A stretch of DNA of 64,000 nucleotides from CAVRAW01 sp963716135. GTDB taxonomy: Bacteria; Planctomycetota; Planctomycetia; Pirellulales; JADZDJ01. Shown here one piece after another: positions 20,372-28,458 of this stretch. The number at the start of each line of letters is the position of its first letter. Positions within the stretch are counted from its first letter, which is position 1. The position numbers were made by a program, and so were the translations under genes. Under the pieces are notes generated by a model. It was given only the letters and a program-made list of their open reading frames with translations. It searched no databases and was not told the DNA's origin. The stretch is from the NCBI GenBank assembly GCA_963716135.1, contig OY970289.1, positions 3,410,001 to 3,474,000 on the forward strand. The letters are read 5' to 3'.

Positions 20372-20938
20372 GTGACAACCAAACCCGAAATCCGCGCCCA
20401 AGCACGCCAGGCCCGCGATCGTTGGCAACAAAAATCGCCGGCCGAGTTTCTGGCCGCTTCGACTTCAATCAGTCATCGTTTGCTCGGCTTGCCGGAAGTC
20501 TTCGAGGCAAAAACCTGGTTCGTCTATGTCTCCACCGCCAGCGAAGTCGGCACGCATGAACTGCTGCGCACGCTACTGGAGCGTCGCTACACCGTCGCCG
20601 TGCCCCTCATGGTCGGCGCCGGCCAGATGATCGCTCGCCAGATTCATTCGCTCCAGGAATTGCACCTCGGCGCCCGTGGCATCTTGGAACCGGCCGCAGG
20701 CGAACCGCTGCGTGGATTGATCGACGTCTGCATTTGCCCAGGCTTGGCGTTCTCTGAGCAAGGCGACCGGCTCGGCTGGGGCCCCGGCTATTACGATCGC
20801 TTCCTTGCGACGCAACACGTCGGCTTGGCGGTGGGACTGTCGTTCGAGTGCCAAATCGTCTCCCATATCCCGCACGAGTGGCACGACCGCCGCATGGATC
20901 TGGTCATCACCGAAAATCGCGTGATTCGCCGTGTCTGA
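20372..20938 (+). CDS. 5-formyltetrahydrofolate cyclo-ligase family protein
   Basis: 188 aa from GTG 20372 (VTTKPEIRAQARQ). It converts 5-formyl-THF plus ATP to 5,10-methenyl-THF. The diagnostic nucleotide-binding motif is RLGWGPGYYDRFL near residue 145; the family usually has GYGGGYYDR. An N-terminal K..IR..AR basic helix and DVCICPGLAFSEQGDRLG also match. Upstream in-frame codons read through the preceding palindrome, so the start after it is preferred. The last eight bases overlap rsmG. Confidence 0.85.
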   Translation: MTTKPEIRAQARQARDRWQQKSPAEFLAASTSISHRLLGLPEVFEAKTWFVYVSTASEVGTHELLRTLLERRYTVAVPLMVGAGQMIARQIHSLQELHLGARGILEPAAGEPLRGLIDVCICPGLAFSEQGDRLGWGPGYYDRFLATQHVGLAVGLSFECQIVSHIPHEWHDRRMDLVITENRVIRRV

Positions 20939-21572
20939 TCTCGCCGCCGCCCTCGCTCAGCACGGGATTGAAGGTCTGACGCCCCAGCAAATCGCCGCGC
21001 TGGATCGCTACCGTGCCCGCCTGTGGGATTGGAACGAGCGGCTGAATCTCACTCGGCACACCACGTACGAAAAATTCGTCACACGCGACGTGGTCGATAG
21101 CTTCCAGCTCGCCAATTTACTCGCGCCCAAAGAGCGCGTTCTCGACGTCGGCACCGGCGGCGGCGTGCCCGGCGCAATCATCGCCATTCTGCGCCCCGAT
21201 CTCCAAGTGTCGCTCTGCGATTCGGTCGCCAAAAAAGCCAAAGCCGTCGAAGCGATTGTCCGCGAGGCGGAAATCCCCGTTCGCACCCATCACGCCCGCG
21301 CGGAAAACCTGCTGGACAAGCAAAAGTTCGACACGCTGGTGATCCGCGCCGTCGCGCCCCTGGCCAAAATTCTCCGCTGGTTCCAACCGCACTGGGCACA
21401 CGTCGGACGGTTGCTGGTGATCAAAGGACCAAGCTGGGTCGATGAGCGCGGCAAGGCGCGACATCTCGGCTTGTTCAAAGATCTACAATTACGCAAGGCG
21501 GCGACCTATCCGCTGGCCGGCACGAACTCCGAAAGTGTGATCCTGGAGATCAAGCCAAAATCCTCAACCTAG
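20931..21572 (+). CDS. rsmG: 16S rRNA (guanine527-N7)-methyltransferase
   Basis: 213 aa, GTG start within the end of the preceding gene. RsmG uses SAM to methylate G527 in the 530 loop of 16S rRNA. Visible features are WNERLNLTRHT before the domain, motif I VLDVGTGGGVPGAIIAIL, ARAENL (motif III region) and FDTLVIRAVAPLAKIL. Length is typical. In many bacteria this gene (gidB) sits near parAB; here it is next to folate and replication genes. Confidence 0.92.
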   Translation: MSDLAAALAQHGIEGLTPQQIAALDRYRARLWDWNERLNLTRHTTYEKFVTRDVVDSFQLANLLAPKERVLDVGTGGGVPGAIIAILRPDLQVSLCDSVAKKAKAVEAIVREAEIPVRTHHARAENLLDKQKFDTLVIRAVAPLAKILRWFQPHWAHVGRLLVIKGPSWVDERGKARHLGLFKDLQLRKAATYPLAGTNSESVILEIKPKSST

Positions 21573-21576
21573 ATAG

Positions 21577-21595
21577 CCCGACTGTGTCAGTCGGG
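21577..21595. repeat. Hairpin CCCGACTG-TGT-CAGTCGGG after rsmG
   Basis: Perfect 8-bp stem four bases after the rsmG stop. It shares its core with the hairpin after rpoN (26424-26440), so both belong to one dispersed palindrome family located right behind stop codons. Confidence 0.75.
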
Positions 21596-21665
21596 AAATA
21601 GCTGTGCCGGTCGGAAACGCAACCGTTTGACCGTTTCCCAGTCAAACCGTACAACAATCTAGGAA

Positions 21666-21790
21666 CCGCCGACGGCCTCCGATGAGGGGCCCCCGCAATG
21701 GAGTCCTGTGAACCTGGTCAGGGTAGAAATACAGCAGCCATAAGCAGCCAGCTCTTTGTGCGGTGGGCCTCTCATCCGAGGTCGTCGCGG
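21666..21790 (+). ncRNA. ffs: Signal recognition particle RNA (4.5S / small SRP RNA)
   Basis: The conserved SRP core is present: GTGAACCTGGTCAGG (from about 21708), a GTA-GAAA-TAC tetraloop hairpin and AGCAGCCATAAGCAG. The outer arms pair over a long helix: CGACGGCCTC (21670-21679) with GAGGTCGTCG, GATGAGGGGCCC with GGGCCTCTCATC, and CCGCA with TGCGG. Ends are set from this pairing and may be off by several bases. It lies just upstream of dnaX-ebfC-recR, the same order as scr-dnaX in Bacillus. It binds Ffh for co-translational targeting of membrane proteins. Confidence 0.88.
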
Positions 21791-21811
21791 GATGCATTGG
21801 AAAACAGAAAT

Positions 21812-21888
21812 TGAGAAAAGCAGAAGGGGAGTAGAGCAGAGGACGGTTCCGACATATCTTCTGCTCTTCTCATCTTCTCCTCTTCTGG
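21812..21888. repeat. Purine-run / pyrimidine-run imperfect inverted repeat in the dnaX leader
   Basis: A GA-rich run (21812-21842) is followed by a CT-rich run (21857-21888) that is roughly its complement. Similar sequence recurs around 34160-34200. It lies between the SRP RNA and the dnaX start. Confidence 0.5.
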
Positions 21889-21914
21889 CCGCCATCGAAA
21901 CAGCGGTAAAAACA

Positions 21915-23666
21915 ATGGCCGACGACACCACCCCCCAAACCGCCGCCCGCCAATACGTCGTCGTCGCACGCCGCTACCGTCCGCAATTGTTCGAGGAGCT
22001 CATCGGCCAGGAGCACGTGGCCAAGGGCCTCGCCGCCGCCATCGTCGCCAGCCGAGTGGGCCACGCCTATCTATTCACCGGCGCTCGCGGCACTGGAAAA
22101 ACCTCCACAGCCCGCATCCTGGCCAAGGCGCTCAATTGCGAGAAGGGTCCGACCCCCACGCCATGCAACGAGTGCGACATTTGCCTCTCGATCACCGCCG
22201 GCGACGACATGGATGTGCTGGAAATCGACGGCGCCAGCAACCGCGGCATCGATGAAATCCGCCAGCTTCGACAGAACGTGAACGTCCGTCCCAGCCGGGC
22301 CCGATTCAAGATTTACATCATCGACGAAGTCCACATGCTCACCAAAGAAGCCTTCAACGCCCTGTTGAAGACGCTGGAAGAGCCGCCGGAGCATGTGAAA
22401 TTCATCTTCTGCACGACCGAACCGGAAAAAATCCCAATCACCATTGTCTCCCGCTGCCAGCGCTACGATTTCGCCGGCATCCAAACCCTGCAGATCGTTC
22501 AGCGGCTCAAACAGATCGTCGCCAGCGAGGGAGTCGAAGCCGACCCCGAGGCTTTGGAAATCCTCGCCCGCCGCGCCGCCGGCTCGATGCGCGACAGCCA
22601 GTCGCTGTTGGAGCAACTGCTGGCCTTCGGCTCTCGCAAGATCGCCGTCGCCGACGTGCATCGCCTGTTGGGCACCGCCGGCAGCGAACGCATCGCGCAC
22701 CTCGTGAACCATTTGATCGAACGTAACGCCGCCGCCGCACTGGTGGAAGTCGATCATGCGATTGCCGAAGGAACCGACGTCGGCCAGCTTCTCGATCAAC
22801 TGCTCGGCTACTTCCGCGACGTGATGGCCGCCGCCGTCGGTTGCCCCGCCGAAGCGCTGCTTCATGTATCGTCGTCTGAACAACCCGCTGTAAAAGAAGC
22901 CGCCGGCCGCCTCGGCCTGGAATCAATCTTGGCCGTGATGCAAATCCTCGATCACACGCTGGCCCGACTGCGTTATCTCAGCTATCCGCGCACGGTGATG
23001 GAACTCGGCTTGGTGCGCATCTGCCAATTGGAGAATCTCGACTCGCTCTCCGAACTAATCGCTCAATTGCGAGAAAGCGTGCCGGTAACAACCGCCGCCG
23101 CCCCGCGCGGCGCCGCCGCGACCCCCACTGTGCCGCCAGCCCAAGTGTCGCCACCCGCGCCGGCGTCAAAAAAAAAGTATGACGCCCCGCACGTAACCCC
23201 ACCGGCGCCGGCCGCGGTCGTGCAGGTATCTAGCGACACGGAACAACTCACTACACCCCTCGCCCAAGTTACCGAGCTTACTGAGGAATCGGCTTTTTCA
23301 CTGTGGCAGTCTGCCGCGGAAACCCTGGGCGGAACCGCCGCCGGAATGGCGCAATTGGCTTCCAACGTGACGTTCTCCGCGGGGAACAAACTAGTTGTCC
23401 ATTTTGCCGCCAAGTATAATTCCGGCAAGTTGTTCTGCGAGCGTCCCGAAACGGCCTCAAAATTGCAGCGAGTGCTGTCAAAATTAGCCGGCCAAAGCGT
23501 GACCCTCGCATTTCAACTGGAAGCCGACGCCCCCGCGGGCCAAGCCCGACCCACTTCGCAGCGTCAACGTGCGGCGCAAGTTTCAAATCGACCCTTTGTT
23601 CGCCAGGCCATCGAATTGTTCAACGCCACTCCCGGACGTTTGGAAGAAGCAGAAAAAGTGAATTGA
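21915..23666 (+). CDS. dnaX: DNA polymerase III subunit gamma/tau
   Basis: 583 aa from ATG 21915 (MADDTTPQTAARQYVV). This is the clamp-loader ATPase. Walker A is GARGTGKTSTA, the zinc-binding cysteines lie in CEKGPTPTPCNECDIC, and Walker B is IIDEVHML, followed by the SRC sensor region (TIVSRCQRYDF). A Pro/Ala linker begins around residue 400, and a C-terminal tau-like domain follows. In the linker, 23168-23177 is A9G, reading A AAA AAG in frame; the -1 frame gives one Val codon then TGA at 23180-23182. That would make a 422-residue gamma-like product. Order dnaX-ebfC-recR is conserved across bacteria. Confidence 0.95.
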   Translation: MADDTTPQTAARQYVVVARRYRPQLFEELIGQEHVAKGLAAAIVASRVGHAYLFTGARGTGKTSTARILAKALNCEKGPTPTPCNECDICLSITAGDDMDVLEIDGASNRGIDEIRQLRQNVNVRPSRARFKIYIIDEVHMLTKEAFNALLKTLEEPPEHVKFIFCTTEPEKIPITIVSRCQRYDFAGIQTLQIVQRLKQIVASEGVEADPEALEILARRAAGSMRDSQSLLEQLLAFGSRKIAVADVHRLLGTAGSERIAHLVNHLIERNAAAALVEVDHAIAEGTDVGQLLDQLLGYFRDVMAAAVGCPAEALLHVSSSEQPAVKEAAGRLGLESILAVMQILDHTLARLRYLSYPRTVMELGLVRICQLENLDSLSELIAQLRESVPVTTAAAPRGAAATPTVPPAQVSPPAPASKKKYDAPHVTPPAPAAVVQVSSDTEQLTTPLAQVTELTEESAFSLWQSAAETLGGTAAGMAQLASNVTFSAGNKLVVHFAAKYNSGKLFCERPETASKLQRVLSKLAGQSVTLAFQLEADAPAGQARPTSQRQRAAQVSNRPFVRQAIELFNATPGRLEEAEKVN

Positions 23667-23675
23667 TTATTTAGC

Positions 23676-23693
23676 CGCCGGGTTTGCCCGGCG
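23676..23693. repeat. Intergenic hairpin CGCCGGG-TTTG-CCCGGCG
   Basis: 7-bp perfect stem ten bases after the dnaX stop, followed by TTTAGCCGCGACG, a phrase that recurs after nrdR (about 27785). Probably a dispersed palindrome. Confidence 0.6.
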
Positions 23694-23732
23694 TTTAGCC
23701 GCGACGCGGTAGCGGAGCGCGGGAAAAACAAA

Positions 23733-24110
23733 ATGTTCAAAGGCATCGCCAACTTCGCCACGCTTTTGAAGCAAGCCCAGCAAATGGGTAGCCGCATTCA
23801 GGCCGTCAACGACGAATTGCGCACGCGCCGCGCCGTCGGCAAAGCCGGTGGCGGCATGGTCGAAGCCGAAGTCGATGGATTAGGCCAGGTGTTGCGCATC
23901 TCGATCGACCCGGCTCTGGTGGAACGCAAAGATCGCGAAATGATCGAAGACTTGCTCCCTGCCGCGGTGAACGATGCCGTCGCCAAATCAAAAGAAATGC
24001 ACGCCGAGGCGCTCAAAGGCCTCACCGGCGGCATCGACCTCCCGGGATTGAAAGAAGCCCTCGGCGGCCCCGACTCGCCCGATATCGAACCTTTAACTCC
24101 TGAATCCTGA
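23733..24110 (+). CDS. ebfC: YbaB/EbfC family nucleoid-associated protein
   Basis: 125 aa. Small DNA-binding dimer, usually cotranscribed with dnaX and recR, as here. The family features are the N-terminal helix with LLKQAQQMGSRIQ, the GGGMVEAEVDGLGQVLRISI strand region, DREMIEDLLPAAVNDA and a flexible acidic tail. It begins 66 bases after dnaX and ends seven bases before recR. Confidence 0.92.
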   Translation: MFKGIANFATLLKQAQQMGSRIQAVNDELRTRRAVGKAGGGMVEAEVDGLGQVLRISIDPALVERKDREMIEDLLPAAVNDAVAKSKEMHAEALKGLTGGIDLPGLKEALGGPDSPDIEPLTPES

Positions 24111-24117
24111 CCCCAGA

Positions 24118-24711
24118 TTGATCACCGAATCTGTTAGCCGTCTGATCGACCAACTTGCCAAGCTCCCCGGCATCGGGCGAAAGAGCGCCGAAAGGATCAC
24201 CTACCACATCCTCCGCGTTTCGAAGCCCGAGGCTTTGGCCTTGGCCGACTCGATTCGTGATGTGAAAGAAAACGTCCGCTACTGCAAAACCTGTTACAAC
24301 CTGTCGGAGACCGAAGAGTGCGAAATCTGCCGCGAGCCGCGGCGCAATAAGCAACTGTTGTGCATCGTTGAGCAGCCCCGCGACTTGATCGCCCTGGAGC
24401 AAGCCGGCACTTACAAAGGCGTATATCATGTGTTGCTCGGCCGGATTGCACCTCTGGAAGGCATCGGCCCGGACCAATTAACCATCCAAGCCCTCGTCGA
24501 TCGGGTGCGAAACGGCAACTTTAAAGAGATCATCATGGGCACCAACCCGACCCTGGAAGGCGATGGCACCGCCATGTATATCTCCCAGCAATTAGCCGGT
24601 TTGCCCGTCGAAATCACTCGTTTGGCTCGCGGTATTACCAGTGGTAGCGTGTTGGAGTTTGCCAACAAAGAAATTCTGGCCGATGCCCTATCCTGGCGGC
24701 AGAAATTTTAG
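24118..24711 (+). CDS. recR: Recombination mediator RecR
   Basis: 197 aa with a TTG start. Helix-hairpin-helix KLPGIGRKSAERI, a four-cysteine zinc motif CKTCYNLSETEECEIC and a Toprim domain (LLCIVEQPRDLIALEQ, GTNPTLEGD) follow in the family order. RecR works with RecO/RecF at single-strand gaps to load RecA. With addAB in the same window, both major recombination entry routes are represented. Confidence 0.94.
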   Translation: MITESVSRLIDQLAKLPGIGRKSAERITYHILRVSKPEALALADSIRDVKENVRYCKTCYNLSETEECEICREPRRNKQLLCIVEQPRDLIALEQAGTYKGVYHVLLGRIAPLEGIGPDQLTIQALVDRVRNGNFKEIIMGTNPTLEGDGTAMYISQQLAGLPVEITRLARGITSGSVLEFANKEILADALSWRQKF

Positions 24712-24823
24712 TGCGGCATGGTAGATTTATGGTGTGGTGAAGAGTGAATTGGTGAGCAGGCAAGACAGTAAGATTTGGCGTTGGTTCTAGTTTCCTGAAC
24801 TCCGAAACCCCCCGCCCTGCGTC

Positions 24824-26422
24824 ATGCGTCTTTCCTTCGGACAAGAACTGCGGATGGTCCAGAAGCAAATTCTGGCGCCGCGCATGATCCAGTCGATGGA
24901 AATTCTCCAATTGCCGATCTTGGCGTTGGAAGAACGCATCGAGCAGGAAATGCAGGAGAACGAAGCGCTCGAGGTTCTGACAACCGATCCTGATCTGCCC
25001 GAGGAAGAAGAAACCGAGCACGAAAATCCCGACGCTCCCACCGTGGAAGAACGGGAACTAGTCGTCGACGAGAAAAAAGATAACGAGGCCGATTTCGAGC
25101 GCCTCCTGCAGCTCGACGAAGAATGGCCCGATCACTTCGAAGAGCGCCGCCGTCCCTCTGCCGCCAGAATCGAAGAAGAAGGCGAACGCAAGCACGACGC
25201 CATGGCCAACGCCGTGGATCGCCCCGAATCGCTCAACGATTATCTGCACCATCAGCTAAGCTGGTTTGAACTCGAAGAGCCGATCCGCCAGCTCTGCGAC
25301 AAAATCATCTACAACCTCGACGCCAACGGCTACATGCAAGGCCGGCTCGAGGATCTCGTCGATCCCAGCGGCCCCTCCGGTCAACTCGAATTGGCCCAGC
25401 ACGCGCTGTCGATCGTGCAAAAGCTAGATCCTCCAGGCGTCGGCGCCCGCGACCTCAAGGAATGCCTGCTCCTGCAACTAACGCCGGGCATGGATTACTA
25501 CGAAGAGTTGAAAACGCTCATCAGTAATCATCTGGAAGATCTCGAGCACAATCGCCTGCCGCAAATCGAACGCAAAACCGGCTATTCGATCGAGCTCATC
25601 AAAGAAGCCCTCGAACATCTGCGCAAGCTGAATCCCAAGCCGGGCGCCGCTTTCACGTCAACTTATGTGCAGCCGGTGCAGCCCGACGTGTTCATCGAGC
25701 TCGTCGAAGGCGGCCGCTACAAAGTGCGCCTCGAAGACGGCCACACTCCCAATTTGTTCATCAGCCCCTACTATCGCAAGCTCCTCACCAGCAGCGACAC
25801 CGACGAGAAAACCCGCGAATACATCAAGCGGAAAATTAATTCCGCTCAGTGGCTGATTGAATCGATCGAGCAGCGCCGCAACACGCTCACCAAAGTTGCC
25901 CAGGCCATCGTCGATCATCAAAACGAGTTCCTCAACAAGGGCCCCGAGTTCATCGAGCCCCTGAAGATGCAGCAGATCGCCGACAAAGTGGGCGTCCATG
26001 TCACCACCGTCAGCCGAGCCGTTGACGACAAGTGGATTCAAACTCCCCGCGGAATCTTCCCGCTCAAGCGGTTCTTTGTGGGCGGCACCGTCAGCGCCGC
26101 CGGCGAGGAAGTCGCCTGGGACACCGTCCGCATGAAGCTGCAGGAAGTGATCGACAAGGAAGACAAGGCCAACCCGCTTTCGGACGACGACCTGGTGCAG
26201 GAACTGCACAAGCACGGCCTGACCGTCGCCCGCCGCACGGTCACCAAGTATCGCAAGGCGATGAACATTCCGAGCTCTCGCCAGCGCCGCGACTGGAGCG
26301 CCGCTCCAAAAACTGCGGAAGCAACCGGGGCCGCGCCGTCAAGCGACGGTCAGCCCATCCAATCCCCGGCCGCCGAAAGCAGCCAAAACGGCGCCCCGCC
26401 GCCGGATGCGCCTTCTACGTAG
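24824..26422 (+). CDS. rpoN: RNA polymerase sigma-54 factor
   Basis: 532 aa. The N-terminal activator-interacting region starts MRLSFGQELRMVQKQIL and is followed by the acidic region II. The core-binding part includes SLNDYLHHQLSW and LDPPGVGARDLKECLLLQL. The helix-turn-helix reads KVGVHVTTVSRAVDDKWIQT, and the RpoN box is ARRTVTKYRKAM near residue 475. A non-conserved Ala/Pro-rich tail of about 45 residues extends beyond the box. It recognises -24/-12 promoters with AAA+ activators; none of those is encoded nearby. Confidence 0.95.
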   Translation: MRLSFGQELRMVQKQILAPRMIQSMEILQLPILALEERIEQEMQENEALEVLTTDPDLPEEEETEHENPDAPTVEERELVVDEKKDNEADFERLLQLDEEWPDHFEERRRPSAARIEEEGERKHDAMANAVDRPESLNDYLHHQLSWFELEEPIRQLCDKIIYNLDANGYMQGRLEDLVDPSGPSGQLELAQHALSIVQKLDPPGVGARDLKECLLLQLTPGMDYYEELKTLISNHLEDLEHNRLPQIERKTGYSIELIKEALEHLRKLNPKPGAAFTSTYVQPVQPDVFIELVEGGRYKVRLEDGHTPNLFISPYYRKLLTSSDTDEKTREYIKRKINSAQWLIESIEQRRNTLTKVAQAIVDHQNEFLNKGPEFIEPLKMQQIADKVGVHVTTVSRAVDDKWIQTPRGIFPLKRFFVGGTVSAAGEEVAWDTVRMKLQEVIDKEDKANPLSDDDLVQELHKHGLTVARRTVTKYRKAMNIPSSRQRRDWSAAPKTAEATGAAPSSDGQPIQSPAAESSQNGAPPPDAPST

Positions 26423-26423
26423 T

Positions 26424-26440
26424 CCGACTCTGTGAGTCGG
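26424..26440. repeat. Hairpin CCGACTC-TGT-GAGTCGG after rpoN
   Basis: Perfect 7-bp stem immediately after the rpoN stop codon. It has the same loop and core as the element after rsmG. Confidence 0.75.
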
Positions 26441-26469
26441 CCGCCGTCGCCCGGTCCCACGACCTAATG

Positions 26470-27141
26470 TCACGTCGTCTCTAGATGCAATCCGCGCCGC
26501 TGCCGTTCCGCGCGCCGCGTGTTGTCGATCAAATCCGCCACGTCGGTTGCGTTTTCGATTCCGCGCAGCCGCAATTCCGGATCCGTGCGATCGCTCGAGC
26601 GCACGATGATCGTGCCGACGTTCATCAGCCGATCGAGCAGGCTTTGGTGCACCGTCACGTCGTCGATGTCGATCGTTTCCAGCCGGTTCGTGGTGCGGGC
26701 CAGGATGCCGCGTTCGTGAAACAGTCGATATCGCGTCAGACGATATTGCACGTTCGCGCGGCGATAGAGCAGCGTCAGCCCAAACGCGCCCCACAACAGC
26801 AGCAAACCGATGATCAAGGTCGTGAACCCGGCGACGCTGCGCCACCAAATCAGCACGCCCAAAAATACCAACACCGAAATCACCGCGGCGCCGATCATCG
26901 CCCCGAACATCGCTTTCGGCGAATATCGCCCCGCCCACAACTGCTCTTCCGGCGGCGCGGCGCCGCCAAAGTGCGTCGGATCTTGTTCCACGCGCTGCGA
27001 AGCGGCCGTCGGATGCAGCACGCTTGCCGCTGTCGGCGTCGGCGTCGGATCCGCCGGAAGCGCGGCCCTCAACCGCTCGCCGCAATGCGGGCAGAACGAT
27101 GCATCGTCCGCAACCGGCCGACCACATTGCTGGCATTGCAT
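26470..27141 (-). CDS. Zinc-ribbon and PH-like (DUF304) membrane protein
   Basis: 223 aa. An N-terminal zinc ribbon CQQCGRPVADDASFCPHC is followed by a linker, two hydrophobic segments (about residues 78-100 and 103-125) and a bacterial PH-like domain: YRLTRYRLFHERGILARTTN, then ETIDIDDVTVHQSLLDRLM. DUF304/bPH2 proteins are small membrane proteins, some with roles in surface stress. No function can be assigned. It converges with rpoN and is divergent from nrdR. Confidence 0.8.
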   Translation of the reverse strand: MQCQQCGRPVADDASFCPHCGERLRAALPADPTPTPTAASVLHPTAASQRVEQDPTHFGGAAPPEEQLWAGRYSPKAMFGAMIGAAVISVLVFLGVLIWWRSVAGFTTLIIGLLLLWGAFGLTLLYRRANVQYRLTRYRLFHERGILARTTNRLETIDIDDVTVHQSLLDRLMNVGTIIVRSSDRTDPELRLRGIENATDVADLIDNTRRAERQRRGLHLETT

Positions 27142-27203
27142 GCGAAGAACCCTTTGAATGAAATCAACTGTGGAAACTCGACCGCGGCATTATAAAAGCC
27201 CAA

Positions 27204-27298
27204 ACCAGAAGGCAGAAGGCAGTTTGTCTCCCGTCTCATGTCTCATGTCTCATGTCTCCGCCCCTCGCCCCTCGCCTCTCGCCTCTCGCCCCTTGCGT
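27204..27298. repeat. Degenerate short tandem repeats upstream of nrdR
   Basis: AGAAGGC units, then several CTCATGT units, then CGCCCCT/CGCCTCT units in tandem. Reverse-complement relatives occur at 34190-34258. The nrdR start lies 17 bases further on. Confidence 0.6.
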
Positions 27299-27314
27299 CA
27301 ACTATAGTATCTAT

Positions 27315-27785
27315 ATGCTCTGCCCCTATTGCCGCGTAGATAACGACAAAGTGATCGACTCCCGCACCGGTCAGGATGGTTTCGCCATCCGCCGCCGCCG
27401 CGAATGCGTCCATTGCGGCAAGCGCTTCACGACCTACGAAAGGGTCGAAGAACCGGTGCTCAAGGTCGTGAAAAAGGACGGCGTCCGCGAGCCCTTCGAT
27501 CGCGACAAGATCAAAGTCGGCCTGGCCAAGGCCTGCTACAAACGCCCGGTCAGCGACGAGCAAATCGAAAGCATCGTCGCTGCCGTGGAAAACGACGCCT
27601 TTGCCAATTTCGATAACGAAGTCGAAAGCCGATACCTCGGCAATCTGGTGATGCAGCAATTGCGCACGGTCGACCAAGTGGCTTACGTGCGTTTTGCCAG
27701 CGTCTATCGCGAATTCAAAGACGTCCGCGATTTCGTGCAGGAGCTGCAGCCGATTCTGGCGGAAGCCAAACGCGCTCCGAAGTAG
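27315..27785 (+). CDS. nrdR: Transcriptional repressor NrdR
   Basis: 156 aa from ATG 27315 (MLCPYCRVDNDKVIDSR). The zinc ribbon is formed by CPYC and CVHCGKRFTTYER, followed by the ATP-cone (VVKKDGVREPFDRDKIKVGL). NrdR senses ATP/dATP and represses ribonucleotide reductase genes by binding NrdR boxes; no nrd genes lie in this window. Earlier in-frame codons pass through tandem repeats and are rejected as the start. Confidence 0.94.
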   Translation: MLCPYCRVDNDKVIDSRTGQDGFAIRRRRECVHCGKRFTTYERVEEPVLKVVKKDGVREPFDRDKIKVGLAKACYKRPVSDEQIESIVAAVENDAFANFDNEVESRYLGNLVMQQLRTVDQVAYVRFASVYREFKDVRDFVQELQPILAEAKRAPK

Positions 27786-27800
27786 CGTTTAGCCGCGACG

Positions 27801-28409
27801 CTATTCCGCCTTCCGCATTCCGCCTTCCGCCTTGGGTCCGCCTGCTTTCCACGTCCCGCTCCGCCCGCCGCTCTTCTCCTCCAACCGCACCTGCTCGATC
27901 GTAATCCCGCGCTGGTGGCTTTTGCACATGTCGTAAATCGTCAGCGCGGCGACGGAAACAGCCGTCAGCGCTTCCATTTCCACCCCCGTCTTTCCCGCAC
28001 ATTGAACGGTGGCTTCGATGCGAATTAATCCCTCTCCCTTTGAGAGAGGGTAGGGTGAGGGTGTGGCCGGGGCTGGAGGCGCAGCCGAAGCCCCGGGGCT
28101 TCCCTTCGGTCCAGCCCCGGCCACACCGTTGTCTGGAAACGTGAAATCCACCGCAACCGCATCCAAGGGCAGCGGATGGCACAGCGGAATCAGGTCCGCG
28201 GTGCGCTTGGCTCCCTGAATTCCGGCCAGCCGCGCGACTTCCAGAACATCCCCTTTGGCCAGCTTGCGGTCGCGGATCAGGGCCAGCGTTTCCGCCGACA
28301 TCCGCACCAGCCCGCTGGCTCGCGCCATGCGCTGCGTGATCGGCTTGTCGCCGACGTCGACCATGCGGCTGGCGCCCGATTCGTCGAAATGAGAAAGCTC
28401 CTTGGCCAT
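27801..28409 (-). CDS. moaC: Cyclic pyranopterin monophosphate synthase MoaC, with repeat-derived insert and tail
   Basis: 202 aa from ATG 28409; the family is usually near 160. MoaC makes cPMP in molybdenum cofactor synthesis. Conserved parts are SRMVDVGDKPIT, KGDVLEVARLAGIQGAKRT, IPLCHPLPLDAVAVDF and GVEMEALTAVSVAALTIYD. Between the last two, about 35 residues rich in Pro/Ala/Gly come from palindromic repeats (28029-28126) inserted in frame. The C-terminal tail (about 20 residues ending GGMRKAE) also reads through repeat sequence. The insert falls in a loop before the catalytic region, so activity may survive. The molybdenum-type oxidoreductase at 54-56 kb would need this pathway. Confidence 0.9.
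   Translation of the reverse strand: MAKELSHFDESGASRMVDVGDKPITQRMARASGLVRMSAETLALIRDRKLAKGDVLEVARLAGIQGAKRTADLIPLCHPLPLDAVAVDFTFPDNGVAGAGPKGSPGASAAPPAPATPSPYPLSKGEGLIRIEATVQCAGKTGVEMEALTAVSVAALTIYDMCKSHQRGITIEQVRLEEKSGGRSGTWKAGGPKAEGGMRKAE
28029..28126. repeat. Two palindromic repeat elements inserted inside moaC
   Basis: 28029-28060 is a CCCTCTC...GAGAGGG hairpin repeat of the same kind as 29009-29045. 28059-28126 has 18-bp perfect terminal inverted repeats (28059-28076 and 28109-28126, GGTGTGGCCGGGGCTGGA) around a GC-rich centre. The second resembles the element at 59452-59536. Confidence 0.8.
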
Positions 28410-28438
28410 GTACCAATGATACTCGCCCGCCCATAAAG

Positions 28439-28457
28439 CCGCGACCGTCGGTCGCGG
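28439..28457. repeat. Hairpin CCGCGACC-GTC-GGTCGCGG
   Basis: Perfect 8-bp palindrome between the methyltransferase stop and the moaC start. Possible transcript-end structure or dispersed palindrome. Confidence 0.65.
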
Positions 28458-28458
28458 T

